Position numbers and translations under genes: made by a program. Positions 26,496 through 35,474 of a DNA stretch of 64,000 nucleotides are shown here, in pieces. Origin of the DNA: Parahaliea aestuarii (GTDB lineage Bacteria > Pseudomonadota > Gammaproteobacteria > Pseudomonadales > Halieaceae); NCBI RefSeq assembly GCF_008064635.1, contig NZ_VRYZ01000007.1, forward strand, positions 186,001 through 250,000, read 5' to 3'. The notes beneath the pieces were generated by a model. The model was not told where the DNA came from. It saw nothing but the letters and a program-made list of their open reading frames with translations, and made no database searches. Numbering within the stretch: position 1 is the stretch's first letter; every line of letters begins with the position of its first letter.

Positions 26496-26963
26496 CTATC
26501 GCACGATTCGCGCCATGCGGTAATCGTGTTTTACGAAATTCACCCCCAGGGTGCTCTCGGTGCGACGCACACCGGGGATACAACTGATGTGGCCGTGTAC
26601 AAACTCGGCCAGGTGCTCGTTATTGCGCACCATGGTAATGGCCAGCAGGTCGGAGCGGCCGAGCATTTCCCCGACAAAACCCAGCTCGGGGATTTCTGCC
26701 AGCTGGCTTGCAACCTCACTGACTTGGTGGCTGCGCTCCACCTCGATCCAGATATAGGCCAGGCTCGCATCGCGGAAGCGGTCAATATTCGTTACTGCGG
26801 TGATGCGAATGAGCTTTTCCTCTTCCATGCGCTTCACCCGGCTGCGCACGGTGCCCTCGGTCACCCCAAGTTCCGCCGCGATCTGCCGGTTGCTGACCCG
26901 GGCGTCCCGGGACAGGCGCTCGACGATGGCGCGATCCACCTCGTCCAGTCGCCGGCGGCTCAC
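26496..26963 (-). CDS. Lrp/AsnC family regulator, second of a pair
   Basis: The 155-residue protein has an N-terminal helix-turn-helix (about residues 5-50, with NRQIAAELGVTEGTVRSRVKRM) and a C-terminal RAM ligand-binding domain (about 65-150, with LGRSDLLAITMVRNNEHL). These proteins form octamers and wrap DNA, and their effectors are usually amino acids or other small metabolites. The GTG start overlaps the stop of the first regulator gene (GTGA), so the two are made together. Here it most likely controls the steroid cluster, taking the place of KstR2. Its ligand may be a HIP-pathway CoA ester or free acid, by inference. Confidence 0.9.
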   Translation of the reverse strand: MSRRRLDEVDRAIVERLSRDARVSNRQIAAELGVTEGTVRSRVKRMEEEKLIRITAVTNIDRFRDASLAYIWIEVERSHQVSEVASQLAEIPELGFVGEMLGRSDLLAITMVRNNEHLAEFVHGHISCIPGVRRTESTLGVNFVKHDYRMARIVR

Positions 26964-27439
26964 AGGGGCACCCAGTCGGGCTGGTTTTTCAGTACATTCA
27001 CCGCCAGCGACGGCGTCAGGCGGCGCACACCCGGCAGGGCGGCGAGCCGGTCGCTTAACAACTGGTGCAGGGCGGCCTGGTTCTCGGCCACGACCAGGGC
27101 CTCGATGTCGTGAGTGCCCACCACCACATTCACCGAAAACACTTCCGGGATGGCGGCCAGTTCGCGGGCGACACTTTCCGGTGTGCGGTTCTCCACCTGC
27201 ACACCCACCGCCAGCAGCAGGTTGTAGCCCGCCGCTTCGATATCGGTTACCGCCACCACGCGCATGGTGTTGGACTCTTCCAGGCGGCGCACCCGGCCGC
27301 GCACAGTGGTCTCGGTCAGGCCCAGCTCCTTGGCCAGCGCGCGAAAGGGCATGCGACCATCCTCGCGCAACAGGGCGATGATGCGGTGGTCCACCTCGTC
27401 CAGTTGCGGGTGGAGTTCACTGACGGCCGCAGTGTTCAC
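26960..27439 (-). CDS. Lrp/AsnC family regulator, first of a pair
   Basis: The 159-residue protein has an HTH (about residues 13-58, with FRALAKELGLTETTVRGRVRRL) and a RAM domain (about 70-155, with VVGTHDIEALVVAENQAAL). It shares the plan of its neighbour but the two differ clearly in sequence, so they are old paralogues. The GTG start overlaps the fadD3 stop, and its own stop overlaps the next regulator's GTG. A mixed oligomer of the two products is plausible. The chain fadD3-regulator-regulator puts the regulators under the promoter they may control, giving autoregulation. Confidence 0.9.
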   Translation of the reverse strand: MNTAAVSELHPQLDEVDHRIIALLREDGRMPFRALAKELGLTETTVRGRVRRLEESNTMRVVAVTDIEAAGYNLLLAVGVQVENRTPESVARELAAIPEVFSVNVVVGTHDIEALVVAENQAALHQLLSDRLAALPGVRRLTPSLAVNVLKNQPDWVPL

Positions 27440-29019
27440 GCGCGCTCCGCAGCGGCCAGGTCCCGCAGTTCGTTCTTCAGCACTTTGCCGCCGGCATTCA
27501 TGGGGAAGCTATCCAGGAAGCGCACCGAGCGCGGCACCTTGTAGTTGGCCATGTTCTCGCGGCACCAGGCGATCACGGCGGCCTCGCTGAGTTCTGCCCC
27601 CGCGTCTTTCACGATATAAGCCCGGGCCACTTCGCCCATACGCTCGTCGGGCACGCCGATGACCGCGGCGCGGGCGATGCCCGGCATGCTGCACAGGGCG
27701 TTTTCGATTTCCGCCGGGTAGCAGTTGAAGCCGCCGACAATGAACATGTCCTTGATGCGGTCGGTGATGCGCACATAGCCGTCGGCGTCCATCACCCCGA
27801 CATCGCCGGTCTTCAGCCAGCCGTCGGCGGTGATGGTGCTGGCGGTTTCTTCGGGATTGTCGAGATAGCCCTGCATCACATTGAAACCGCGAAACCAGAT
27901 TTCGCCCTCTTCGCCCGAAGGCACGGTATTGCCCTCGGCATCCACACACTTCATCTCTACTCCGTCCATGGCGCAGCCGGAGGTGTGGGAGATGCGCTCT
28001 GCGCTGTCGTCGGCGCGACAGATGGACACCACCCCGCAGGATTCGGTGAGACCGTAGGCGGTTACCACCACTTCAAAACCGAGCACCTCGCGCATCTGCT
28101 CCACCAGCTTTACCGGCACCGGCGCAGCGCCGGTCACCGCCAGGCGCAAACTGGAGAGGTTGTAATCGTCCCGCTTCGGGTGGGCCAGCAGCGACTGGTA
28201 GATGGTGGGCGGCCCCGGGATCATCGACACCTGGTCGCGCTCGATCTGGGCCAACACGGCGTCGAGGTCGAAGTTGCGCACCGGCAGGATTTTCGACCCG
28301 CTGATAATCGCCGCCAGCCAGCCCGCCTTGTAGCCGAAGGAGTGAAAAAACGGGTTGATAATCAGGTAGTTATCGTCAGCACTCAGGCCGACAGTGGCGC
28401 TCCAGGTCTCGAAGGCACGAATATTCTGGCCGTGGCTGGTCACCACCCCCTTGGGCTTGCCAGTGGTGCCGGAGGTGAACAGGATGTCGAGGGTGTCAGC
28501 GGGGGTCAGGGCGGCAGCACGCTCCTGGACTACGACCTCGCTGACCTCGGCACCGCGTTCCAGGAAGGCCTGCCAGTCCAGCTGGCCCTCGCCACTGCCC
28601 TCCAGCAGCACCGTACCCTGCAAGTCGGGCAAATCTTCCCCCTGCAGCAGGGCCGGGTACTGGATACCGAGAAACTCCGGCACCGTAAACAGCCATTTGG
28701 CACTGCTGGCGCGCAGGATGTAAGCCGCTTCAGAGCCCTTCAGTCGGGTATTCAGCGGCACCAGCACGCCACCGATAGTCTGGGCACCGAGGGCGGCCAC
28801 AATCCACTGCACCATATTCGGCGCCCAGATGGCGATGCAGTCGCCTTTCTGCAGACCCAGCGCCGCCAGTGCACGCGCGGCCTGCAGGCGGGCCGCATCG
28901 AGACCGGCAAAGCTGAGCTCGACGGCACCATCGCGAATGGCAATGCGCTCGCCGTGCTCGGCAGCGGCCTGTGCCACCACCTGGGGTACCGTTCTCTGAT
29001 TCTCGCTCTGGCTTGGCAT
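27436..29019 (-). CDS. fadD3: HIP-CoA ligase FadD3 (acyl-CoA synthetase)
   Basis: The start is set at the ATG at 29019, with GGGAGG seven bases upstream, giving 527 residues. The frame is open 14 codons further. The adenylation motifs are LFTSGTTGKPKGVVTS (about residues 165-180), TAYGLTESCG, LKTGDVGVMD, DRIKDMFIVGGFNCYPAEIE and GGKVLKNEL with the catalytic Lys. FadD3 (Rv3561) activates the propionate side chain of HIP with CoA, which commits rings C and D to degradation. The context (ipdA, ipdB, ipdC, echA20, fadA6, ipdF in the same cluster) supports that substrate. Confidence 0.9.
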   Translation of the reverse strand: MPSQSENQRTVPQVVAQAAAEHGERIAIRDGAVELSFAGLDAARLQAARALAALGLQKGDCIAIWAPNMVQWIVAALGAQTIGGVLVPLNTRLKGSEAAYILRASSAKWLFTVPEFLGIQYPALLQGEDLPDLQGTVLLEGSGEGQLDWQAFLERGAEVSEVVVQERAAALTPADTLDILFTSGTTGKPKGVVTSHGQNIRAFETWSATVGLSADDNYLIINPFFHSFGYKAGWLAAIISGSKILPVRNFDLDAVLAQIERDQVSMIPGPPTIYQSLLAHPKRDDYNLSSLRLAVTGAAPVPVKLVEQMREVLGFEVVVTAYGLTESCGVVSICRADDSAERISHTSGCAMDGVEMKCVDAEGNTVPSGEEGEIWFRGFNVMQGYLDNPEETASTITADGWLKTGDVGVMDADGYVRITDRIKDMFIVGGFNCYPAEIENALCSMPGIARAAVIGVPDERMGEVARAYIVKDAGAELSEAAVIAWCRENMANYKVPRSVRFLDSFPMNAGGKVLKNELRDLAAAERA

Positions 29020-29060
29020 GCGCGGGCCTCCCGGGCCGGCTGGTGGGCTGAAGTGGGGCA

Positions 29061-29089
29061 AATATAGGAGTCGATACCGGGGGCAGCAA
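29061..29089 (-). promoter_or_regulatory. Promoter of the fadD3-ipd operon
   Basis: On the minus strand TTGCTG (29089-29084) is followed after 17 nt by TATATT (29066-29061). The predicted transcript starts about 35 nt above the fadD3 ATG. One arm of an 8-bp dyad (29067-29074) lies in the spacer. Confidence 0.55.
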
Positions 29090-29145
29090 GCACAATGCGT
29101 AAATTTTTAATCCAATTCCTACGCATAGTGCAACTATTCGACTCC
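29067..29145. promoter_or_regulatory. Nested inverted repeats, candidate operator
   Basis: GGAGTCGA (29067-29074) is the exact complement of TCGACTCC (29138-29145). Within it ATGCGTA (29095-29101) is the exact complement of TACGCAT (29120-29126). The two dyads have nearly the same centre, in an AT-rich stretch. They cover the fadD3 promoter and the region upstream of the divergent receptor gene. Spaced half-sites of this kind suit Lrp/AsnC octamers, but binding is inferred. Confidence 0.5.
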
Positions 29146-29244
29146 AGGCGCTTAACTCCGCCGATCCACCTCTGGCACTATTCCCGCCGGCTATAAACGC
29201 CAGCCGAACCACCGGCTGCATAACCACAAAAAGGAGCACGCTGT

Positions 29245-31548
29245 ATGAAGTTGAACACCGCCCGCACCGCACTCGCCACCGCCGTCGGCCTCGCCGCTGG
29301 CCTGCTATCCACCGCCGCCCTGGCCCAGGGCCTGGAAGAAGTGATCGTCACCGCCCAGAAGCGCAGCGAATCACTGCAGGACACCCCCATCTCCATCAAT
29401 GCCTTCAACAGTGAAGCCATCGAAAGCATGGGCCTGACCAACATGAAGGACGTGGGCCTCGCCGCCCCCAGCCTGCAGACGCCGGCCTACCCCACCACCA
29501 GCAACAACCTGGCCTTTTTTATCCGCGGTATCGGCAATGCCGACTCCATCATCCTGACCAAGGACAACACCGTGGGTGTGTACTACGACGGTGTGTACGC
29601 CGGGCGCACCACCGGGGTACTGGCGGACCTGGCCGACCTGGAGCGGGTGGAGATCCTGCGCGGCCCCCAGGGCACCCTGTACGGCCGCAACACCACTGCC
29701 GGTGCCATCAACTTCGTCACCAGCAAGCCCAGCGGCGAATTCGCCCTCGACCAGACCCTGAGCCTGGGCAACTACAACTACCAGCGCTCGGTCACCAGCA
29801 TCGACCTGCCGGAGATTGTCGGCGTGAAATCCCACATCTCCGCCGTGTTCACTGACCGCGATGGCTGGGTGGACAATGACGGTGCCGGCAAAATCCCCGG
29901 ACAGGACTACGAGGACTTCTACCTCGAAGACAAGAAGGGCTTCCGCCTGGCCCTGCGCTACGACCAGATCGACCGCCTGGTGGTGGACTACACCTTCGAC
30001 TACTCCGACATGGAAACCACCTCGCCCTACTTCCAGTACTCCGGCCCCACCGGCCCGGGCATGAGCGCCGCCGGCGGCGACATTGTGGCGAGCTACACCG
30101 AGCGCCTGGAACACACCTTCGACGCCAAAACCGGGGAGCGTCGCGCCTATTCGCTGCCGCGCACGGTAACCAAGGCCCGCGGACAGTCCCTGAGCGTCAG
30201 CTACGACATCAACGACTTCCTGACCTTCAAGTCCATCACCGGCTACCGGGCCTTCGATGACGATTTGTCGCAGAACTTCGCCGACTCCTTCGGCGGCGCC
30301 TCCGGCCTGCAGGTCAACACCATCACCGAGCACGAGCAATTCACCCAGGAGTTCCAGATCACCGGGGCTACCGAGCGCTGGAAATACGTGGCCGGCCTGT
30401 ACTATCTGAAGGAGGACGGCAGCGCCGAGGAGATGCAGTACCTGGATCGCGCCCTGGTGGAGAGCACCGGCATCGTCGCCTTCGACAGCAACGGACCCTG
30501 CGTGTCCGGCGCCTTCGGTGCCGCGCCGCCGGTGTGCAACGTGCTGGACCCGTTCTTCTATCCCGCCTACCTGGGCGAATTCACCGTCGACAGCGAGGTG
30601 GAATCCTACGCTGCCTTCGGCCAGGCCACCTGGACCCCGGACGTGCTGGACGACCGCCTGGACCTGACCGTGGGCGCCCGCTACACCCAGGACGACCGCA
30701 GCGCCACCCGTACCAACGACGGCCTGCTGTGGAACGCCTTCGGCCCGGGCAGCAACGACTCCGACATCAGCCACCCGGACTGGAGCGCCACCGCGGACTA
30801 CCGCTGGACAGAAAACTTCTCCACCTACGTGAAGGCGGCCACCGCTTTCCGCTCCGGCGGCTCCAGCCCCAAGGCGCTGGACTTCTCCGAGACTTTCGAC
30901 GAGGAAACCCTGATCAGCTACGAGCTGGGCTGGAAGTCAGAGCTGTGGGACAACCGTATCCGCTTCAACGGGGCGGTGTACCAGACCGAGATCGACGACA
31001 TCATCCTCGACTACCTGCCCGACCCGGTCAACAACCCGAGTATCGTCAGCATCTTCAACTCTGGTGAGGCGAAAATTCGCGGTGTGGAATTCGACCTGCT
31101 GATGGCCCTGACCAATAACTTCACACTCGGCATCAACTACGCCTATATCGATTCGGAAATCTCCGACGCCATCTTCCCCGATGGCTCCGATCGCACCGAC
31201 AGCACGGTACTGGTGTGGGCGCCGGAGAACGCCTACAGCGTGGTGGCGGACTACAACGTGCAGCTTGGCAACCTGGGTGAGTTGAAGGCCCACCTGGACT
31301 ACGCCTGGCAGGACGAGCAGTACGCCCTGGCCAATACCGACGCCGGGGAAGTGATCGTACCGGACTTCGGCATCCTCAACGGCCGTATCAGCCTGGACTA
31401 CGTGCAGATGCTGGGCGGGGAGTGGCAATTTGCGGTGTGGGCGAAAAACCTGACCGACGAGGACAGCGTCAACTACCGCATCGGCCAGACATCCACCACC
31501 TACCTGCAGCCGCGCACTTACGGGGTGGATTTCCGCCTGCGGTATTGA
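29245..31548 (+). CDS. TonB-dependent receptor, candidate steroid importer
   Basis: The 767-residue outer-membrane receptor has a signal peptide ending ALA (about residue 27), then a TonB box LEEVIVTAQKR (residues 30-40). A plug domain follows with VGVYYDGVYAGR and LERVEILRGPQGTLYGRNT (about 110-145). The beta-barrel ends in FRLRY, with the terminal aromatic residue needed for insertion. It belongs to the large group of IroN/CirA-like receptors with many environmental substrates. It diverges from fadD3 across a 225-bp region with shared dyads, so uptake of sterols, bile acids or breakdown products is likely. GGAG lies about nine bases above the ATG. Confidence 0.9.
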   Translation: MKLNTARTALATAVGLAAGLLSTAALAQGLEEVIVTAQKRSESLQDTPISINAFNSEAIESMGLTNMKDVGLAAPSLQTPAYPTTSNNLAFFIRGIGNADSIILTKDNTVGVYYDGVYAGRTTGVLADLADLERVEILRGPQGTLYGRNTTAGAINFVTSKPSGEFALDQTLSLGNYNYQRSVTSIDLPEIVGVKSHISAVFTDRDGWVDNDGAGKIPGQDYEDFYLEDKKGFRLALRYDQIDRLVVDYTFDYSDMETTSPYFQYSGPTGPGMSAAGGDIVASYTERLEHTFDAKTGERRAYSLPRTVTKARGQSLSVSYDINDFLTFKSITGYRAFDDDLSQNFADSFGGASGLQVNTITEHEQFTQEFQITGATERWKYVAGLYYLKEDGSAEEMQYLDRALVESTGIVAFDSNGPCVSGAFGAAPPVCNVLDPFFYPAYLGEFTVDSEVESYAAFGQATWTPDVLDDRLDLTVGARYTQDDRSATRTNDGLLWNAFGPGSNDSDISHPDWSATADYRWTENFSTYVKAATAFRSGGSSPKALDFSETFDEETLISYELGWKSELWDNRIRFNGAVYQTEIDDIILDYLPDPVNNPSIVSIFNSGEAKIRGVEFDLLMALTNNFTLGINYAYIDSEISDAIFPDGSDRTDSTVLVWAPENAYSVVADYNVQLGNLGELKAHLDYAWQDEQYALANTDAGEVIVPDFGILNGRISLDYVQMLGGEWQFAVWAKNLTDEDSVNYRIGQTSTTYLQPRTYGVDFRLRY

Positions 31549-31557
31549 GGATTTGAA

Positions 31558-31575
31558 GCCCCGCTTCGGCGGGGC
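31558..31575. terminator. Hairpin between convergent genes
   Basis: A perfect 7-bp stem (31558-31564 / 31569-31575) with a TTCG loop lies between the receptor stop and the stop of the convergent ligase gene. There is no T-run, but the UUCG loop makes it very stable in either direction. Confidence 0.6.
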
Positions 31576-31586
31576 ACTTCTCCGGC

Positions 31587-33215
31587 CTAACCCTCAGGGA
31601 ACTGGTAATCCTCAAACTGTTTGCGCAGTTCCACCTTCTGGATTTTGCCGGTGGCACCGTGAGGCAGGCTGTCGACGAACTGCACCGCATCGGGGGTCCA
31701 CCACTTGGCAATCTTGCCGTCGAACCAGGCGAGGATCTCCGCTTCGGTCAGGTCTTCGCCGCCCGGCGCCTTCACCACGATCAGCAGCGGCCGCTCGCTC
31801 CACTTGGGATGGTAATGACCGATGACAGCAGCTTCTGCCACTTTCGGGTGGTCGGTGGCGACATTCTCAACCTCGATGGAAGAGATCCACTCGCCGCCCG
31901 ACTTGATCACGTCCTTGGTGCGGTCGGTGATCGCCATATAGCCGTCCGGGTCGATGGTGGCAACGTCGCCGGTTTCGAACCAGCCATCGCTGTGAGCGCT
32001 GCTGCCCTCCAGCTTGTAGTAGCTGGAGCAGATCCACGGCCCGCGCACCATCAGTGAACCGTAGGCCACACCGTCCCAAGGCAACTCTTCGCCCTGCTCG
32101 TCGACAATTTTCATCTCCACCCCGAACACCGGGCGGCCGGCCTTCAGGCGCAGTTTGGCGAAGGCCTTTTCACTGTACTGATCGCGGGAATCGGTACTGG
32201 CGTTGATGCTGCCCAGAGGGCTCATCTCGGTCATACCCCAGCCGACGCGGGATTCCACGCCGTACTTTTCGAAGTCCTCCATGATGGAGAGGGGGCAGGC
32301 CGCCCCGCCTACGACAATCTGCTGCAGGGAAGCGACCGTCTCGCCACTTTTCTTCAGGTAGGCCAGCAGCGCCAGCCACACGGTCGGAACGCCGGCGGAC
32401 TGGGTCACACCCTCTTCGTTGATCAGCGCAGCCAGGGTGGCACCGTCGCCCACCTTGGCGCCGGGGAAAACCATTTTCGCTCCGGCCATGGGACAGGTAT
32501 AGGGAATGCCCCAGGCGTTGACATGGAACATCGGCACGATGGGCAACACCACGTCCTTGCGCGACAGGCCGAGAGCATCGGGCATCATCGAGGCGTAAGC
32601 GTGCAGCAAGGTGGAACGATGGGAGTAGAGCACGCCCTTGGGATTGCCCGTGGTGCCGGAGGTGTAGCACAGGGCGCAGGCCTCATTCTCGTCCAGCTCC
32701 GGCCAGTCATAGGCACTGCCCTGCCCGGCCAGCACATCCTCGTAGCACAGCAGGTTGTCCACTTCGCCGGTGGGCATGTGCTCTGCGTTGGTCAGGGCCA
32801 CCCAACCCTTCACGCCGGGGCACTGGTCGGCGATGGCCGCCACCAGGGGCATGAAATCCGGGTCGAAGAAAACGTACTGGTCCTCGGCGTGGTTGATGAT
32901 GTAGACCAGCTGCTCGGGAAACAGACGCGGGTTGATGGTGTGGCAAACGTAGCCGGAGCAGCTGGCCGCGTAGTAGGTTTCGAAGTGGCGGTAGTCGTTC
33001 CAGGCCAGGGTGGCGATACGATCGCCGCGCTGCAGGTTCCAGCCGGCCATGGCGTTGGCCAGCTGGCGCACCCGGGCAAAGGCTTCGCGGTAAGTATAAC
33101 GGTGGCGGGGGTTGTCCTTCGTTACCGAGACGATTTCACCGCCGCCATTGACGCGCTCGGCGTGCTGCATGATGGAAGTGACCGTGAGCGAAGTGTTCAT
33201 CATCAGGCCGTTCAT
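31587..33215 (-). CDS. Fatty-acid/acyl-CoA ligase, AlkK/DmdB-like
   Basis: The 542-residue adenylate-forming enzyme has [18 protein letters not shown] (about residues 183-200), [47 protein letters not shown] and TGKIQKVEL with the catalytic Lys. It resembles the medium-chain AlkK and methylthiopropionate (DmdB) branch more than FadD3. It activates a carboxylic acid as CoA ester in the cytoplasm. It stands alone, with CAGGAG above the ATG, convergent with the receptor gene. Its substrate cannot be read from sequence. A steroid side chain or a fatty acid are both possible. Confidence 0.9.
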   Translation of the reverse strand: MNGLMMNTSLTVTSIMQHAERVNGGGEIVSVTKDNPRHRYTYREAFARVRQLANAMAGWNLQRGDRIATLAWNDYRHFETYYAASCSGYVCHTINPRLFPEQLVYIINHAEDQYVFFDPDFMPLVAAIADQCPGVKGWVALTNAEHMPTGEVDNLLCYEDVLAGQGSAYDWPELDENEACALCYTSGTTGNPKGVLYSHRSTLLHAYASMMPDALGLSRKDVVLPIVPMFHVNAWGIPYTCPMAGAKMVFPGAKVGDGATLAALINEEGVTQSAGVPTVWLALLAYLKKSGETVASLQQIVVGGAACPLSIMEDFEKYGVESRVGWGMTEMSPLGSINASTDSRDQYSEKAFAKLRLKAGRPVFGVEMKIVDEQGEELPWDGVAYGSLMVRGPWICSSYYKLEGSSAHSDGWFETGDVATIDPDGYMAITDRTKDVIKSGGEWISSIEVENVATDHPKVAEAAVIGHYHPKWSERPLLIVVKAPGGEDLTEAEILAWFDGKIAKWWTPDAVQFVDSLPHGATGKIQKVELRKQFEDYQFPEG

Positions 33216-33326
33216 GGATTGCTCCTGTATTAGTGTAATTGTCTGTTGGCCCCGTTATTGTTGTTCGGGCCGGGAGATGGCTGTCACAGCGGCGGCGCCA
33301 CGGCTCCGCCTCAAGGTTTTTTCAGG

Positions 33327-34166
33327 TTACGCAGTACTATCCTGCAGCTCCCAGCTTTCGTCCTGATGCTGGCGGGCGCGCTGTTCCTGTTGCAATTTGA
33401 TCAGGTGAGCCGCCATCGACAGCTTGGCCCACTCGTGGCGGCTGCTGTCGACATCGTCATACACCACTTTCACCAGTGCGTCGGTATCGGCTCTCCCCAG
33501 TTGCTCCAGGCCTGCCACCACCTTGCGCTCACGCTTCAGGCGGTGCTCCACCAGGTGGGCCACTTCGGCCCGCGGGTCGTCAATCACTGCGCCGTGACCG
33601 GGGGCGATGCACTGCAGCGGATAGTCCAGCAGCAGTTCAAGGGATTCGATATAGGCCTTCATGTCGCCGCCCGGCGGAACGATCACCACAGTGGAGCCCT
33701 TCATGATGTGATCGCCGGCGAACAGCATGCCCTCCTCTTCCAGCAGGAAGCAGAAGTGATTACTGACATGACCCGGGGTGTGCAGGGCACGCAGGCTGAA
33801 CTCCGGGGTTTGCAGCAGATACTCATGCTGCAACTCCAGGGTGGGGGCAAAGGTATCGTCCTGGAAGCGGTCATCCGCGGGCAGGGCGCCGAGAACCTCG
33901 GCGCCGGTGGCCGCGGCCAGCGCCTGCCAGGCGGGCGAGTGATCCGGGTGGGTATGGGTGCAGACAATCCAGCGAATGTTGCCGTCACCCGCTTTGAGAA
34001 TGGCCTCGATGTGCTCGTCGATGGCCGGGCCCGGGTCCAGCACTGCCACCTGCTCGCGACCCAGCAGGTAGGTGTTGGTGCCGGGGCCGGTCATCATGCC
34101 CGGGTTGGGCGCCACCAGGCGGCGCACCCGGGGGCTGAGGTCGAAAGGTATACCGTGTTCCAGCAT
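33327..34166 (-). CDS. MBL-fold metallo-hydrolase, LACTB2-like
   Basis: The 279-residue protein has the metallo-beta-lactamase fold with the zinc motif THTHPDHSP (about residues 94-102). Further ligands are in HTPGHVSNH (about 150-158), FAGDHIM (D at about 172) and PGHG. The first strand LVAPNPGMMTGPGTNTYLLG is typical of LACTB2/SNM-type hydrolases. The C-terminus has a winged-helix-like tail rich in Lys, Arg and Gln. Possible roles include thioester or RNA hydrolysis; CoA-thioester hydrolysis would fit the setting, but that is inference. It starts five bases below the fabV stop, so the two are co-transcribed. Confidence 0.85.
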   Translation of the reverse strand: MLEHGIPFDLSPRVRRLVAPNPGMMTGPGTNTYLLGREQVAVLDPGPAIDEHIEAILKAGDGNIRWIVCTHTHPDHSPAWQALAAATGAEVLGALPADDRFQDDTFAPTLELQHEYLLQTPEFSLRALHTPGHVSNHFCFLLEEEGMLFAGDHIMKGSTVVIVPPGGDMKAYIESLELLLDYPLQCIAPGHGAVIDDPRAEVAHLVEHRLKRERKVVAGLEQLGRADTDALVKVVYDDVDSSRHEWAKLSMAAHLIKLQQEQRARQHQDESWELQDSTA

Positions 34167-34171
34167 GATTA

Positions 34172-35362
34172 TCAGGCCAGGTTGTTGATGGGCACTACCG
34201 GATCGACGTCGGCTTCGTAGTCGACACCGTCGATCTCGAAGCCGAACAGGCGCAGGAATTCACGCCGATAGCCATCGAAATCGGATTCGGTGGCGAGATT
34301 ATCGGTGCTGATCCGGTCCCAGATTTCCGCCACCGCCTCCTGCACTGCCGGCGCCAGTTCCTTGCGGTCAGCGCGCAGGCGGCCCTCGTCGTCCAGTTGC
34401 GGCGCGGCGCTGTAGAGGGAGTCCCGGAACAGGCCGTCGACCTGTTCGATGCAGCCCTCGTGCACGCCCTGCTCCTTCATCACCCTGAACAGAATGGCCA
34501 GGTAGATGGGCATGGCGGGAATGGCGGCCGAGGCCTGGGTGACTACCGCCTTCAAGACAGAAACACGGGCATCGCCGCCTTTTTGCGCGAGGCGCTCGCG
34601 GATATCAACCACCCGCTTGTCGAGGTCCTTCTTGGCCGCGCCGATGGTGCCGTGCCAGTAGATGTCCCAGGTGATTTTCTCGCCGATGTAGGTGTAGGCG
34701 GTGGTTTTGGCGCCCTCGGCCAGTACCCCGGCCTCGTCCAGGGCCTCGATCCACATCTGCCAGTCCTCGCCGCCCATCACCGCCACGGTGTTGTCGATCT
34801 CGTCCTGGGTGGCGGCTTCCAGGTGGAAATCCTGGATCTCACCCTTGTCGGTATTGACGCCCTTCTGCACCGTGTCGCTGCCGATGGGCTTGAGAGTGGA
34901 GCTGTGCACCACACCGGTGACCGGGTGCTGGCGACGCGGCGCGGCCAGGGAGTAGACCACCAGGTCCACCTGGCCGAGGTCGGTCTTGATCGTCTCTATG
35001 GCTTTCTGCTTGATCTCGTCGGAGAAGGCGTCACCGTTGATGCTTTTGGCATACAAACCCTCGGCCTCGGCGTGCTTGTGAAAGGCGGCGGAGTTGTACC
35101 AGCCGGCGGTGCCGGGCTTTTTCTCGGTGCCCTCTTTCTCGAAAAAGATGCCGAGGGTAGCGGCCCCCGCGCCGAAGGCGGCGCTGATGCGCGAGGCCAG
35201 TCCGTAGCCGGTGGACGCGCCGATCACCAGCACCTTCTTCGGGCCGTTCTCGATCGGCCCCCGCCCCTTCACATAGTCGATCTGCTGGCGCACATTGGCA
35301 TCGCAGCCAACGGGGTGGGTCGTGGTACAGAGAAAGCCGCGAACGCGGGGCTTGATGATCAT
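34172..35362 (-). CDS. fabV: Enoyl-[acyl carrier protein] reductase FabV
   Basis: The 396-residue NADH-dependent enoyl reductase begins [20 protein letters not shown], the family signature. It has the nucleotide loop [13 protein letters not shown] (residues 46-58) and the active-site pair Tyr235-X8-Lys244. FabV does the last step of each fatty-acid elongation round and is naturally resistant to triclosan. Related enzymes work as trans-2-enoyl-CoA reductases. Length and motifs are standard. It is the first gene of a pair with the MBL-fold hydrolase and is preceded by a stable GC-rich hairpin. Confidence 0.95.
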   Translation of the reverse strand: MIIKPRVRGFLCTTTHPVGCDANVRQQIDYVKGRGPIENGPKKVLVIGASTGYGLASRISAAFGAGAATLGIFFEKEGTEKKPGTAGWYNSAAFHKHAEAEGLYAKSINGDAFSDEIKQKAIETIKTDLGQVDLVVYSLAAPRRQHPVTGVVHSSTLKPIGSDTVQKGVNTDKGEIQDFHLEAATQDEIDNTVAVMGGEDWQMWIEALDEAGVLAEGAKTTAYTYIGEKITWDIYWHGTIGAAKKDLDKRVVDIRERLAQKGGDARVSVLKAVVTQASAAIPAMPIYLAILFRVMKEQGVHEGCIEQVDGLFRDSLYSAAPQLDDEGRLRADRKELAPAVQEAVAEIWDRISTDNLATESDFDGYRREFLRLFGFEIDGVDYEADVDPVVPINNLA

Positions 35363-35392
35363 GTGTCGCTTCCTGATTCCATGCCTTGAACA

Positions 35393-35419
35393 GGCACCGC
35401 CGGAGAGCCGGCGGGTGCC
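35393..35419. terminator. GC-rich hairpin below the glucosylglycerate operon
   Basis: An 11-bp stem with one bulged G (35393-35403 / 35408-35419) and an AGAG loop sits between the ggaP stop codon (35475) and the fabV start. There is no U-tract, so termination may be partial or need Rho. Confidence 0.4.
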
Positions 35420-35474
35420 GCGGGACCCGGAAGTTTAGCACAGGCCGCAGCCGATTCAGCCGCCCCCGGCCGCC

